A DNA stretch of 64,000 nt, from contig NZ_QYYA01000001.1 of assembly GCF_003597125.1 (NCBI RefSeq), positions 1,054,001 through 1,118,000 of the forward strand, written 5' to 3'. The notes beneath the pieces were generated by a model. It was given only the letters and a program-made list of their open reading frames with translations, was not told the origin of the DNA and did not search any database. This document shows positions 19,263-26,823 of this stretch, one piece after another (position 1 is the stretch's first letter; each line of letters starts with the position of its first letter). A program made the position numbers and the translations under genes. This stretch comes from Alcanivorax profundi. Lineage in GTDB: Bacteria; Pseudomonadota; Gammaproteobacteria; Pseudomonadales; Alcanivoracaceae.

Positions 19263-19873
19263 GCCAGGAGCTACAGCGCCGCCGGCGCGCCATCGTCACA
19301 GGGCTTACCCCTTACATGAACGAAACACTACTCATGGAAGCCGTCAGCCACTGGCAGCAGCATTACGCAGAGCGCCCGCGTTTTAGTCTTCAAGGCTTTG
19401 TCAGTGATTTGTGTGGCCTGTTTGATCTCGGCGAGCGACGACACCAGATTCATATGAGCCTCGTGCAGGCCATGACCCTCTCAGAGAAGGAATTGGCCAA
19501 CGATCCGTTTGCCGAGCAAGGTCAGGGGGCGGATCATCATCCCTGCACACTGGCTTTCCAGGTACTCATGGAAAGCCTGATCTCACAAATGGATGGCCAA
19601 ACCGGCAACCAATTCAGGCTGGACCTCACCGCTCAATTGCGGAGCAAAAATACAAGCGCCGAGACCAGACTGACCCTCGAATACTGGCTCCAGAACCCCA
19701 ACCGCCCATTGGCCGGCCTGCCACTGGCCAGCCTCAGGCAGCAACTTAACAATGCCTATGTGATCCTCTGCGAGCGTCTTGGTCCCGTGGATGCTGACCG
19801 AATGTTACGCGATGCATACCAGATGGCTGGCAACAAAGTTTCTTCAAGAGAGGCTCTGGCATCGCTTATGTAG
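19259..19873 (+). CDS. Unknown protein translationally coupled to the ammonium transporter
   Basis: A 204-residue soluble protein with no recognised family, no signal peptide and no membrane segment. It starts MSQELQRRRRAIVTGLTPYMNETLLMEAVSHWQQHYAERPRFSLQGFVSDLCGLF and is predicted mostly helical, with a long C-terminal helical part (LRQQLNNAYVILCERLGPVDADRMLRDAYQMAG). Its ATG overlaps the amt stop (ATGA), so it should be made under the same nitrogen control. A role in regulating or signalling from the transporter is possible but is inference from position only. Confidence 0.85.
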   Translation: MSQELQRRRRAIVTGLTPYMNETLLMEAVSHWQQHYAERPRFSLQGFVSDLCGLFDLGERRHQIHMSLVQAMTLSEKELANDPFAEQGQGADHHPCTLAFQVLMESLISQMDGQTGNQFRLDLTAQLRSKNTSAETRLTLEYWLQNPNRPLAGLPLASLRQQLNNAYVILCERLGPVDADRMLRDAYQMAGNKVSSREALASLM

Positions 19874-19994
19874 GCACAATCCCTCCAGAGAACAACCCGC
19901 TCATCTCACAACAACACAACGATGAGCCATCCCACTGTTACCGGGCCTGATATCCGTTACTCTTGGGTACATGTCCGGATGACAGGGGGAAAGC

Positions 19995-21311
19995 ATGAAG
20001 CTACATCACCAGATTTTTCTTGCCATGCTGATTGGCGCAGCACTGGGCGCGATCACTCAGGAACAGAGCACCCTGTTAGGTGTGCCGGTACTGGCCAGCT
20101 ATGATCTGGTCGGCACCCTGTTTATCAATGCACTCAAGATGGTAGTGGTTCCGCTCATCGTTACTGCCATCATAAGCGGCATGGTCGGCGTGGGGGGCGG
20201 AAAGAACCTGGGACGCATGGGCATGAAGACCGTGGGGTTGTACATGATGACTACTCTGGTCGCTGTACTCACCGGTTTGCTGCTGGTTAACCTGTTCACC
20301 CCCGGGATCATCGACGGTGAGCCGGCGAAAGACCTGCTGGGGCTCGCCCGTGACACCGGCACCGTCCTGGAAAAGATCGAAGGCCGTGGAGCCGGAGACT
20401 TTACCGCCATCCTGCTACAGATGCTGCCACCCAACCTGGTGCAAGCCGCCGCCAATGGCCAGATGCTGGGCCTGATCGTCTTCGCCCTGCTGTTCGGTTT
20501 CTATCTGCGAACGGAAGAAGGCCCTGCCGGAGAAAGCCTTCGCAACATGATCGATGGCATTTACCAAGTGGTCATGCGCATCACCATGCTGATTATTCGC
20601 TTCACTCCGCTTGGGGTCATGGCGCTAATCGCCGCGACAGTAACCCGCACAGGCCTGGATGCCATTGAGCCACTGGCCTGGTTTTTCCTGTGCGCGGTCA
20701 TCGCGCTGGCGGTCCATGCCTTCGTCTTTATGCCCGCTCTGATCTTGCTGATGGCACGGCGCTCCCCGCTGCGCCATCTTCAGGCCATGACTCCCGCCCT
20801 GTTGACCGCATTCTCCTCGGCCAGCTCGGCAGCCACCCTGCCACTGACCATGGAGTGCGTGCAAAAACGCTCGGGAGTATCACGCCGAACCAGCAGCTTT
20901 GTGCTTCCCCTCGGAGCCACCGTAAACATGGACGGTACAGCACTCTACGAATGCGTCGCAGCCATGTTCATTGCCCAGGCATACGGCCTCGAGCTGTCCA
21001 TGGCAACCCAGTTCATGATCGTGATAACAGCCCTGCTGACGTCAATTGGCGTGGCCAGCATTCCCGCAGCCTCTCTGGTTGCCATCACGGTCATTCTTGG
21101 GGCTATTGGCCTGCCAGCGGAAGCCATCGGACTTATACTGGTGACAGACAGGGTGCTGGACATGTGCCGCACGGCGGTAAACGTCTGGGGCGACAGCGTG
21201 GTAACCATACTGTTGGCCCGCAGTGAGGGTGAAGAGCGGGTATTGTCATTACCCGTAGATGAGATGGAAACGGCAGGGCCAGAAAAGGCAGAGGCCCGCA
21301 CTGGGCCTTGA
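19995..21311 (+). CDS. Dicarboxylate/amino acid:cation symporter (DAACS, GltP/DctA type)
   Basis: An inner-membrane carrier that takes up glutamate/aspartate or C4-dicarboxylates with H+ or Na+. The 438 residues show the family's re-entrant serine-rich loop TAFSSASSAATLPLT and the signature FVLPLGATVNMDGTALYECVAAMFIAQ. Near the end is the substrate-site helix LILVTDRVLDMCRTAVNVWGD; the Arg there favours an acidic substrate. A purine-rich AGGGGG ribosome site precedes the ATG at 19995. Glutamate and C4-acid specificity cannot be separated by eye. It is followed by a hairpin shared with the convergent gene. Confidence 0.93.
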   Translation: MKLHHQIFLAMLIGAALGAITQEQSTLLGVPVLASYDLVGTLFINALKMVVVPLIVTAIISGMVGVGGGKNLGRMGMKTVGLYMMTTLVAVLTGLLLVNLFTPGIIDGEPAKDLLGLARDTGTVLEKIEGRGAGDFTAILLQMLPPNLVQAAANGQMLGLIVFALLFGFYLRTEEGPAGESLRNMIDGIYQVVMRITMLIIRFTPLGVMALIAATVTRTGLDAIEPLAWFFLCAVIALAVHAFVFMPALILLMARRSPLRHLQAMTPALLTAFSSASSAATLPLTMECVQKRSGVSRRTSSFVLPLGATVNMDGTALYECVAAMFIAQAYGLELSMATQFMIVITALLTSIGVASIPAASLVAITVILGAIGLPAEAIGLILVTDRVLDMCRTAVNVWGDSVVTILLARSEGEERVLSLPVDEMETAGPEKAEARTGP

Positions 21312-21315
21312 AACA

Positions 21316-21344
21316 GCCCCGTGTCAGCGTAACTGACACGGGGG
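21316..21344. terminator. Hairpin between convergent genes
   Basis: A perfect 10-base stem (CCCCGTGTCA at 21317-21326 with its complement at 21334-21343) and a 7-base loop lie just after the symporter stop and just after the end of the convergent small membrane protein gene. There is no clear T run, so it may act as a weak two-way terminator or protect mRNA ends. Confidence 0.55.
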
Positions 21345-21350
21345 CAAGGT

Positions 21351-21584
21351 TCAGGCGAAGTGGCGGTCGGCCGACAGTGCACGCTCAACGTCACGGTACA
21401 GCGCCACAGCAGCACTGCCGATAACGGGCACCATCACGGCAAAGGCCAGCAATGAAGCAAACACGGTTTCACTGTTCTGCGACAGACCCGCCATCAGTAC
21501 AATGGCTGTGCTGACAGCCACAACCAGCGCGACCATATTCTTGTAGAGTTGCGGGTTTTTGAGAAGCTGCATGAAGAACGCCAT
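21351..21584 (-). CDS. Small two-helix membrane protein, unknown
   Basis: A 77-residue protein with two hydrophobic segments (about 16-36, MVALVVAVSTAIVLMAGL; and about 43-62, VFASLLAFAVMVPVIGSAAVAL). A short polar N-terminus (FMQLLKNPQLYKN) and a charged C-tail (YRDVERALSADRHFA) flank them. AAGGAG lies seven bases before the ATG at 21584, which decides against an in-frame ATG six codons upstream. It is divergent from an SDR gene across a region with a duplicated operator and a good sigma-70 promoter. Function unknown. Confidence 0.8.
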   Translation of the reverse strand: MAFFMQLLKNPQLYKNMVALVVAVSTAIVLMAGLSQNSETVFASLLAFAVMVPVIGSAAVALYRDVERALSADRHFA

Positions 21585-21608
21585 TGGAGAACTCCTTAAC
21601 AATGATTA

Positions 21609-21655
21609 GTGAACACATGTTAACATCAGGGATGACTATGTCAACACATGTTCAC
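21609..21655. promoter_or_regulatory. Duplicated palindromic operator over a minus-strand promoter
   Basis: Two 16-base near-identical copies, GTGAACACATGTTAAC (21609-21624) and GTCAACACATGTTCAC (21640-21655), differ at 2 of 16 positions and start 31 bases apart, close to three helical turns. Each is itself an imperfect palindrome around AACA-CA-TGTT. On the minus strand TTGACA (21639-21644), a 16-base spacer and TAACAT (21617-21622) form a promoter for the small membrane protein. The two repeats cover its -35 and -10 boxes, as expected for a TetR-type repressor. No regulator gene lies next to it. Confidence 0.75.
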
Positions 21656-21672
21656 ATTGTTTTGGAGCTCTC

Positions 21673-22467
21673 TTGAAACAAGCCCCTACCCTGCTGATTC
21701 ACAACGCCTGCACCCCGCTCGGCAGCGCCATCGCCAGGCTGGCTTGTGAACATTACCGTGTTGCCCTGTTATGCCGGGACACACACAGAGGAGAAATCCT
21801 GTGTCGTGAAATGCATGCGGAGGGCAGAGAAGCGCTGGTACTGGAAATCCGGGACGGTCAGCCACGGGATTTTCAGCTGGCCGTAGAACGGGTATTGCGT
21901 CGCTGGCAACAGCTCGATGCCATCGTCAATCTGCCCGCCTCCCTCACCGTTGGCCCCTTTGAGGCCATGACACAGCAGCACTGGGAGTCTTTGTACCAGA
22001 CTCAATTGATGGCCACCGTTAACCTGTGCCAGAGCGCAAACCCTGCCATGCGCGACCAGGAAGAAGGTCGCATTCTCAATGTCATCCATGAATATGGCCT
22101 TCTTCCCGGACCGCTATCCAGCGCTCAGGGAGCCATGGGCGCGGCCATTCGTGCGCTCGCAGACAGCCTGCACAGTGAGTGGCACTCTCTTGGCATCCAT
22201 GTGGGCACTATGGTGATTCCGCCGAGCAGCGGCCAGCAATCCGGGCTCACAGCCAGTGATCCGCTGAGTGCCGCACGCTTCCGGCGGCAATTGGCGGCCA
22301 GCGATTTCAGTGAAAGGGAAGTTGCCGAAGACGTGATGAGCGCCCTGGCCCGTGAGGATGTGCTTAGCGTACCCACCCCTCGGATACGGCGGCAATGGCG
22401 CCAGAAACGCTGGTTTCGCAAACGCTGGGAGGCCTTAATGAAGGCCCGGGCAAAACGTTACCGTTAA
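21673..22467 (+). CDS. Short-chain dehydrogenase/reductase-like protein lacking the catalytic Tyr and Lys
   Basis: A 264-residue Rossmann-fold protein of the SDR type. The nucleotide loop is altered (HNACTPLGSAIARLA instead of TGxxxGxG), and the NNAG motif is replaced by VNLPAS. The YxxxK catalytic pair aligns with LSSAQ, so Tyr becomes Leu148 and Lys becomes Gln152. Reductase activity is therefore doubtful. The C-terminus is strongly basic and aromatic (RRQWRQKRWFRKRWEALMKARAKRYR), perhaps for membrane or polyanion contact. The start is a TTG with GGAG upstream. It is divergent from the small membrane protein across the duplicated operator. Confidence 0.82.
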   Translation: MKQAPTLLIHNACTPLGSAIARLACEHYRVALLCRDTHRGEILCREMHAEGREALVLEIRDGQPRDFQLAVERVLRRWQQLDAIVNLPASLTVGPFEAMTQQHWESLYQTQLMATVNLCQSANPAMRDQEEGRILNVIHEYGLLPGPLSSAQGAMGAAIRALADSLHSEWHSLGIHVGTMVIPPSSGQQSGLTASDPLSAARFRRQLAASDFSEREVAEDVMSALAREDVLSVPTPRIRRQWRQKRWFRKRWEALMKARAKRYR

Positions 22468-22489
22468 CCGAGCACTGTTTTATCGAGGC

Positions 22490-23005
22490 TCAGGAGCAAC
22501 TTTGCACGTACCTCAGTGTCTGCCGATAATCTCCGGCCAGAGCATCATCCACCTTGGGGGCCAACAGCGAGACGAGCTTCTTCCCTACCAGAGGAACAGA
22601 TGAACTCAGTGTGACCTCCGTACGCTGAATGGCGTGGTTCTCCCCATCGGCCTCAAGGACCATGCCACCTTCAACATTCATCGGCACACCGCCAAGCTGG
22701 AACCGGTAACGGGCCTGGTATCCGGAACTGTTATCTCCTCCAGCAGGGCGCCAGAGAAACTCGGTAACCAGCTCGCCCTGTTCCGGCACTAATCGACGAG
22801 CAAAGCCCGGGATCTTGTCCGTTTTGATCCGAACCGGCTGTGCAATACGGATCAACATCCCTTCGGGGGTTTCCTCAAAGGCATCAAACCGGTAATCATC
22901 AACGCCCCCCCAAGCAAAGCGTTGCTCGAAAAACGCCTTGCTGGTAATGATTTCATACAGTTTTTCAACGCTGACCGGATATTCCCGGTCGACTACCACT
23001 CTCAT
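22490..23005 (-). CDS. DUF2505 family protein
   Basis: A 171-residue protein resembling DUF2505, a START/polyketide-cyclase-like fold (MRVVVDREYPVSVEKLYEIITSKAFFEQRFAWGG...). The function of this family is unknown; the fold suggests a hydrophobic ligand. It is the last gene of a three-gene operon: its ATG overlaps the stop of the response-regulator gene by four bases (ATGA). No signal peptide. Confidence 0.82.
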   Translation of the reverse strand: MRVVVDREYPVSVEKLYEIITSKAFFEQRFAWGGVDDYRFDAFEETPEGMLIRIAQPVRIKTDKIPGFARRLVPEQGELVTEFLWRPAGGDNSSGYQARYRFQLGGVPMNVEGGMVLEADGENHAIQRTEVTLSSSVPLVGKKLVSLLAPKVDDALAGDYRQTLRYVQSCS

Positions 23006-24087
23006 ACTGTCTCCCGACCCGTGGATTCTCGTCGCATCAATTGCAGCAGCGGCATCAACTGGCGCTTAAGATCCGGCAATGCATTCACAACCACATGTTC
23101 CTTACCCGATTGAAGCAGTGCCAGCGCCTGTTCTACAGTGAGAACAGGGCGTGCATCAGGTTGTTGGCGCGCCTCATCCCCATCGGAGACGACGGCATTG
23201 GCACCACCGTTTCGGGCGTTCTTCATGTACTCCTCAAGCACCTTCCCTACCTGTCCCGGCGAGCTGTTACCCAGACTGGATGGGGTATGCACAGCAATAT
23301 TCAACGGCAACCGTTGTGCTTTTCCTCGATGCTGAAATGCCAGTTTTTCACTGACTTTCATGGCCCGATCAACAAAGCGGAGTGCACCTTCTGCCCGCGC
23401 CGACGGTAATAGCACCGTAAACTGGGCCACGCTGCTGCGAGCCAGTGAGTCCTCTTTGCGCACTACACTTCTCAAAACCTGGGCAAGCTTCATCAGCACC
23501 ATATCAGCGCGGCGTTTACCAAGCTGTACGAAAAGTTGATTGAATTGGTAAACCTCGATCTGCACAACAGATAGCGCCGTTTGCTGACGGGACGACAACG
23601 CCAATTCCTGCTTAAGGCGGTGTTGTAAATACCGGCGGTTGCCCAGGCGCGTGAGTGGATCAATCATGGCCTGTCGGGCCAACTCCTTACGCTCCTGCTG
23701 GTAATGGGAATGCGCCCGTGCGCGGGCCAGCAAGTCGGTCGAATTGAAGGGCTTACTGATGAAATCCGTACCGCCCAGACGCAACGCCTTGGTGCGGGCT
23801 TCTTCGTCGTTCTCGGCCCCGGTGACGATGATGACGGGCAGACCTGCTATGCCGTCGTCGTCGCTGGTACGAATTTTCTCCAGAAGCGCATAACCGTCCA
23901 TTTCTGGCATAGCCAGATCGGAAAACACCACGCTGATAGCCGGGTTCTGGCTAATAATCGTCCAGGCCTGCAGACCGTCTTCAGCAACCTCAACCCGGAA
24001 TTCCCCCCCAAGCATCTTGTCTGCTGCCAGTCGCATGACTTTGGAATCATCAACAAACAGCAACAGAGGCTTTTCTGTCTTATCCAT
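23002..24087 (-). CDS. Response regulator with degenerate GGDEF domain
   Basis: 361 residues. The receiver domain (about 7-125) keeps the acidic pair FVDD, the phospho-acceptor Asp57 (FSDLAMPEMDG), Thr89 in IIVTGA and Lys112 (SKPF). A GGDEF-type domain follows (about 142-290): DPLTRLGNRRYL is present, but the catalytic signature is SVAQF (residues 219-223) instead of GGDEF, and the metal-site aspartates of the DxDxFK region are lost (IEVYQF). It is therefore unlikely to make cyclic di-GMP and may act through protein contact. The start overlaps the upstream hydrolase gene by eight bases. Confidence 0.9.
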   Translation of the reverse strand: MDKTEKPLLLFVDDSKVMRLAADKMLGGEFRVEVAEDGLQAWTIISQNPAISVVFSDLAMPEMDGYALLEKIRTSDDDGIAGLPVIIVTGAENDEEARTKALRLGGTDFISKPFNSTDLLARARAHSHYQQERKELARQAMIDPLTRLGNRRYLQHRLKQELALSSRQQTALSVVQIEVYQFNQLFVQLGKRRADMVLMKLAQVLRSVVRKEDSLARSSVAQFTVLLPSARAEGALRFVDRAMKVSEKLAFQHRGKAQRLPLNIAVHTPSSLGNSSPGQVGKVLEEYMKNARNGGANAVVSDGDEARQQPDARPVLTVEQALALLQSGKEHVVVNALPDLKRQLMPLLQLMRRESTGRETV

Positions 24088-25033
24088 GTAGCCCCATTTC
24101 CTTGTTCACCACGGCCAGCGCCCCTTTCGGACCAGGTTCACGTCCCCTGACATATTGATAAAGTCGAGAACGGCGCTGGCAATAATCCCCCCGGGCAATT
24201 GCCGGCAAATAATGAGCATTCAGCAAATGCCCTCGTCTTTCGGCCAGGCAGTATACTGTTCCAGCGGTACTGTCCAGATGCGACAGGATGCCAATCTGTG
24301 AAAGGTAATCGCGACCGTTGGCGAAATGCTCCACATAAGGCACGGTATGTCCCGCTGCCAGCGTCAACTGTGGATCCACTTCCAGGCTATCAGCCACTCC
24401 TCCAATGCAGTAAAGCTCAAGCTTTTTTACTAAATGACGCGTGCTCGGACTGCGAAGCAACTTGCGGACGATATAACTGGCAACAATGGCGCCCTGAGAA
24501 TGACACACCAGCACTACCTGTTCGTTTCGTTCCAGCGCATCCACCAGCACATTCAGCGCAGGGCGAGACAACTTGCCGTCTTTACGCAGGGTACGAGCGG
24601 TGATCGACTCCGCCAGATCACGGACGATACCCCAGGTTGGCGTATGGATCAGGGTGACGGGGCGTCGGAATACCCGCGCGATTTCACTGGCATTGAGTAG
24701 AGCTACCGGTGCCGCAGTGCCCATACCATTGATGAAAAACCAACGGGTCGAGTGCTGCTCATGACGTATACGCGGTGGATAGCACACCAGGGTACCCTGG
24801 CTGATGGATTCGCGGGTGGCGGGGACAAGAAGCTGCGCCAATGACAGTGCGACTTCCCCAAAGCTGGCATAGGATCGGCGCGACAATTCAGAGCGAATGC
24901 CAGGCTCATCATCTCCCGGCATAAACATGGCGGGAATATCCCGCGCGTGGCTCAGTCCCAGCCGCACATCACGAAAAATGGCAGAACGGTTATCCACCAG
25001 CCGGCGTAGCCATTGTCGGGAACGGTGCCACAT
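24080..25033 (-). CDS. Predicted alpha/beta-hydrolase-like protein, unknown
   Basis: 317 residues, no signal peptide. A serine-hydrolase nucleophile elbow is visible at about residue 185 (VVLVCHSQGAIVASYIV, a C-H-S-Q-G variant of GxSxG), preceded by WFFINGMGTAAP, which could form the oxyanion strand. The acid and the histidine of a triad cannot be fixed by eye; HLLNAHYLPAIARGDY near the C-terminus could supply the His. AGGTGA lies near the ATG at 25033. It leads an operon with the degenerate GGDEF regulator and the DUF2505 gene, which suggests lipid- or envelope-linked signalling (inference). Confidence 0.8.
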   Translation of the reverse strand: MWHRSRQWLRRLVDNRSAIFRDVRLGLSHARDIPAMFMPGDDEPGIRSELSRRSYASFGEVALSLAQLLVPATRESISQGTLVCYPPRIRHEQHSTRWFFINGMGTAAPVALLNASEIARVFRRPVTLIHTPTWGIVRDLAESITARTLRKDGKLSRPALNVLVDALERNEQVVLVCHSQGAIVASYIVRKLLRSPSTRHLVKKLELYCIGGVADSLEVDPQLTLAAGHTVPYVEHFANGRDYLSQIGILSHLDSTAGTVYCLAERRGHLLNAHYLPAIARGDYCQRRSRLYQYVRGREPGPKGALAVVNKEMGLHG

Positions 25034-25346
25034 GCTTTCACCTGAGTAAGAGATGACTGACAGGCCAGAGCGGCAGCAGTCTAATACATTAGGCTTACAT
25101 TACGTCGAATCGACGGCTATTACCAGCATGCGAACGGGACAAAAACAACAAACCAAATCTTGCTAAATCAACTAGTTGAGCTACACATCTCAAGCAACAT
25201 TCAAGACGTGCCAACGACGAGGAGACTGCCTGCGGCACCAGTAACACAAGCATCCTGTCTTACCGACACTCGACAGGAAGCACTGAAAGGGGGAGCCCAC
25301 GGAATCCTCTGTGCACATGACAGTGAGCCATGAACCAGAACCGAGA
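25034..25346. other. Intergenic region without a gene
   Basis: About 310 bases between the MaoC gene terminator and the hydrolase operon, both read leftwards, so it should hold the promoter of the hydrolase operon. It is AT-richer than its surroundings. An 11-base palindrome GTCGAATCGAC lies at 25104-25114. No convincing RNA gene or coding frame was seen. Confidence 0.5.
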
Positions 25347-25384
25347 TAAAAAAACAGGCCCGCCACCAACAGACAGCAGGCCTG
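25347..25384 (-). terminator. Rho-independent terminator after the MaoC gene
   Basis: Read on the minus strand, GCAGGCCTG-type and CGGGCCTG-type arms (25376-25384 and 25355-25363, one mismatch) form a stem followed by a run of seven T. It lies directly after the hydratase stop. Confidence 0.85.
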
Positions 25385-25398
25385 ACCAGGATCCAGCA

Positions 25399-25860
25399 TC
25401 AGACGAAGTACATCAACAGCCACTCTGCCATCAGGGCAGGCTTGTCTTCGCCTTCGATTTCTACGACGAAATTGAACTTCAGCAGCCACTGACCTTCACG
25501 CTTTTCAGTAGCTTCCATCAGAGTCGCGACCGCACGAACACGCTTATCCACTTTCACCGGTGCCATAAAACGCAGTTTGTCGAAACCGTAATTCATGGCC
25601 ATCTTCATGCCCTTGGGCATCAGGAATCCATCAATGGTGGCTTGCAGATACGGCAGCAAGGACAGTGTCAGATAACCATGGGCAATGGTGGTGCCGAAGG
25701 GGGTGTTCCTGGCCTGCTCCGGGTCCACGTGAATGAACTGATGGTCCAGGGTGGCATCGGCAAAGGCATTGATGCGATCCTGATCAATCTGGAACCATTC
25801 GGACGCGCCCAGTTCCTTCCCTACGTAGCTGGCCAGATCGGCAACCTCAACCACTTTCAT
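25399..25860 (-). CDS. MaoC family (R)-enoyl-CoA hydratase-like protein
   Basis: A 153-residue hot-dog-fold protein. The hydratase-2 signature is visible: DHQFIHVDPEQARNTPFGTTIAHGYLTLSLLP, with the catalytic Asp and His spaced as in MaoC/PhaJ-like proteins and in NodN relatives. Such enzymes hydrate trans-2-enoyl-CoA to (R)-3-hydroxyacyl-CoA, linking fatty-acid oxidation to polyester or lipid synthesis. The exact substrate is not known. It is a single gene with its own terminator, upstream of and co-directional with the hydrolase operon, and 105 bases after two alpha/beta hydrolase genes. Confidence 0.92.
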   Translation of the reverse strand: MKVVEVADLASYVGKELGASEWFQIDQDRINAFADATLDHQFIHVDPEQARNTPFGTTIAHGYLTLSLLPYLQATIDGFLMPKGMKMAMNYGFDKLRFMAPVKVDKRVRAVATLMEATEKREGQWLLKFNFVVEIEGEDKPALMAEWLLMYFV

Positions 25861-25965
25861 GTGTTACTCCTCGAATACCGGTGTTTTTCACCAGCTTAAC
25901 GAGCAGCCACAGGAAGGCACCATGACCCAATACCGCGCACTGGCGTGCAGCCCTGATGGTTTTGG

Positions 25966-26823
25966 TCAGTCCGTGACAACAGGGTGACGCCGGCGAAAAT
26001 CCTCAATGACCCGAGCCACATCACCGGGCTGCTCCATGTGAAGATGATGACGCCCGGGCAACCGCACCACTTCGGCATTGGCGAGCCATTCAAGACGATG
26101 ATCAAAGGACCCCTGCCCTCCCATACCCTGCTCACCCAACACCAGACATACCGGTGCGGTAATGTGGCGCAGAAAGCCTTCCACCTGCTCTTCTGTCAGC
26201 CGCAGGGACGAGGTAAGTCGCAAGCGACTGTCGGCACGCCAGGTCCAGCCGCCGTCCACCGGCATCAACCCCCGCTCAACCAGTAACGCTGACGCCTCAT
26301 GGCTCAGTCCACCAAACCCCTTGGTTCGGGCCGCAACGGCATCGGCTACCTCCGTGTAAACCGGCTTGCGCTTCCCCGGTAGTGCCTGCATGTCATCCAG
26401 CGCCTTGCGCAAGGTCGTTGCGACCTCCTTGCCCGGCGTCGCCGGTGGGCCCAGCCCTTCAATCAGCACCAGCCGGGACACTCGCTCCGGGCAGGCGGCG
26501 GCGAACAGACAGGCAATCCCCGCGCCCATGGAATGCCCGACCAAGGTGAAACGCTCCCAACCCAGTTGATCCGCCACGGCCTGAACATCTCGCACATGGT
26601 CCACGAGGTGGGTTACCACCTCCGGGGGACGGTGCCCAGAATGGCCATGCCCGGAAAAGTCCATCGCCACCATCGGACACTCCAGATGCGTGGCAAGTGG
26701 CACATAGGACGCTGCATTATCAAGCCAGCCATGCAAGGCCAGCACAGGCTCACCCTGACCCTCCCACTGCAACGCGGTGAGGGTCTGGCCAAACACCGAA
26801 AAATGTCGTTCTACCGGCTTCAT
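25966..26823 (-). CDS. Alpha/beta hydrolase
   Basis: 285 residues. The standard features are LALHGWLDNAASYVPLATHL (oxyanion region), VAMDFSGHGHSGHRP, and the nucleophile elbow LVGHSMGAGIACLFAA with Ser near 101. VLGEQGM follows for the acid strand, and HHLHMEQP near the C-terminus carries the catalytic His. Substrate unknown; the HG-W-DN pattern is like the abhydrolase group with SERHL-type proteins. It overlaps the next gene upstream by four bases (ATGA), so the two hydrolases are coupled. Confidence 0.9.
   Translation of the reverse strand: MKPVERHFSVFGQTLTALQWEGQGEPVLALHGWLDNAASYVPLATHLECPMVAMDFSGHGHSGHRPPEVVTHLVDHVRDVQAVADQLGWERFTLVGHSMGAGIACLFAAACPERVSRLVLIEGLGPPATPGKEVATTLRKALDDMQALPGKRKPVYTEVADAVAARTKGFGGLSHEASALLVERGLMPVDGGWTWRADSRLRLTSSLRLTEEQVEGFLRHITAPVCLVLGEQGMGGQGSFDHRLEWLANAEVVRLPGRHHLHMEQPGDVARVIEDFRRRHPVVTD

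Noticed and set aside
25190-25489. 99-codon minus-strand frame at the end of the MaoC gene
   Set aside because: It overlaps the MaoC coding sequence and its terminator and has no plausible start site.
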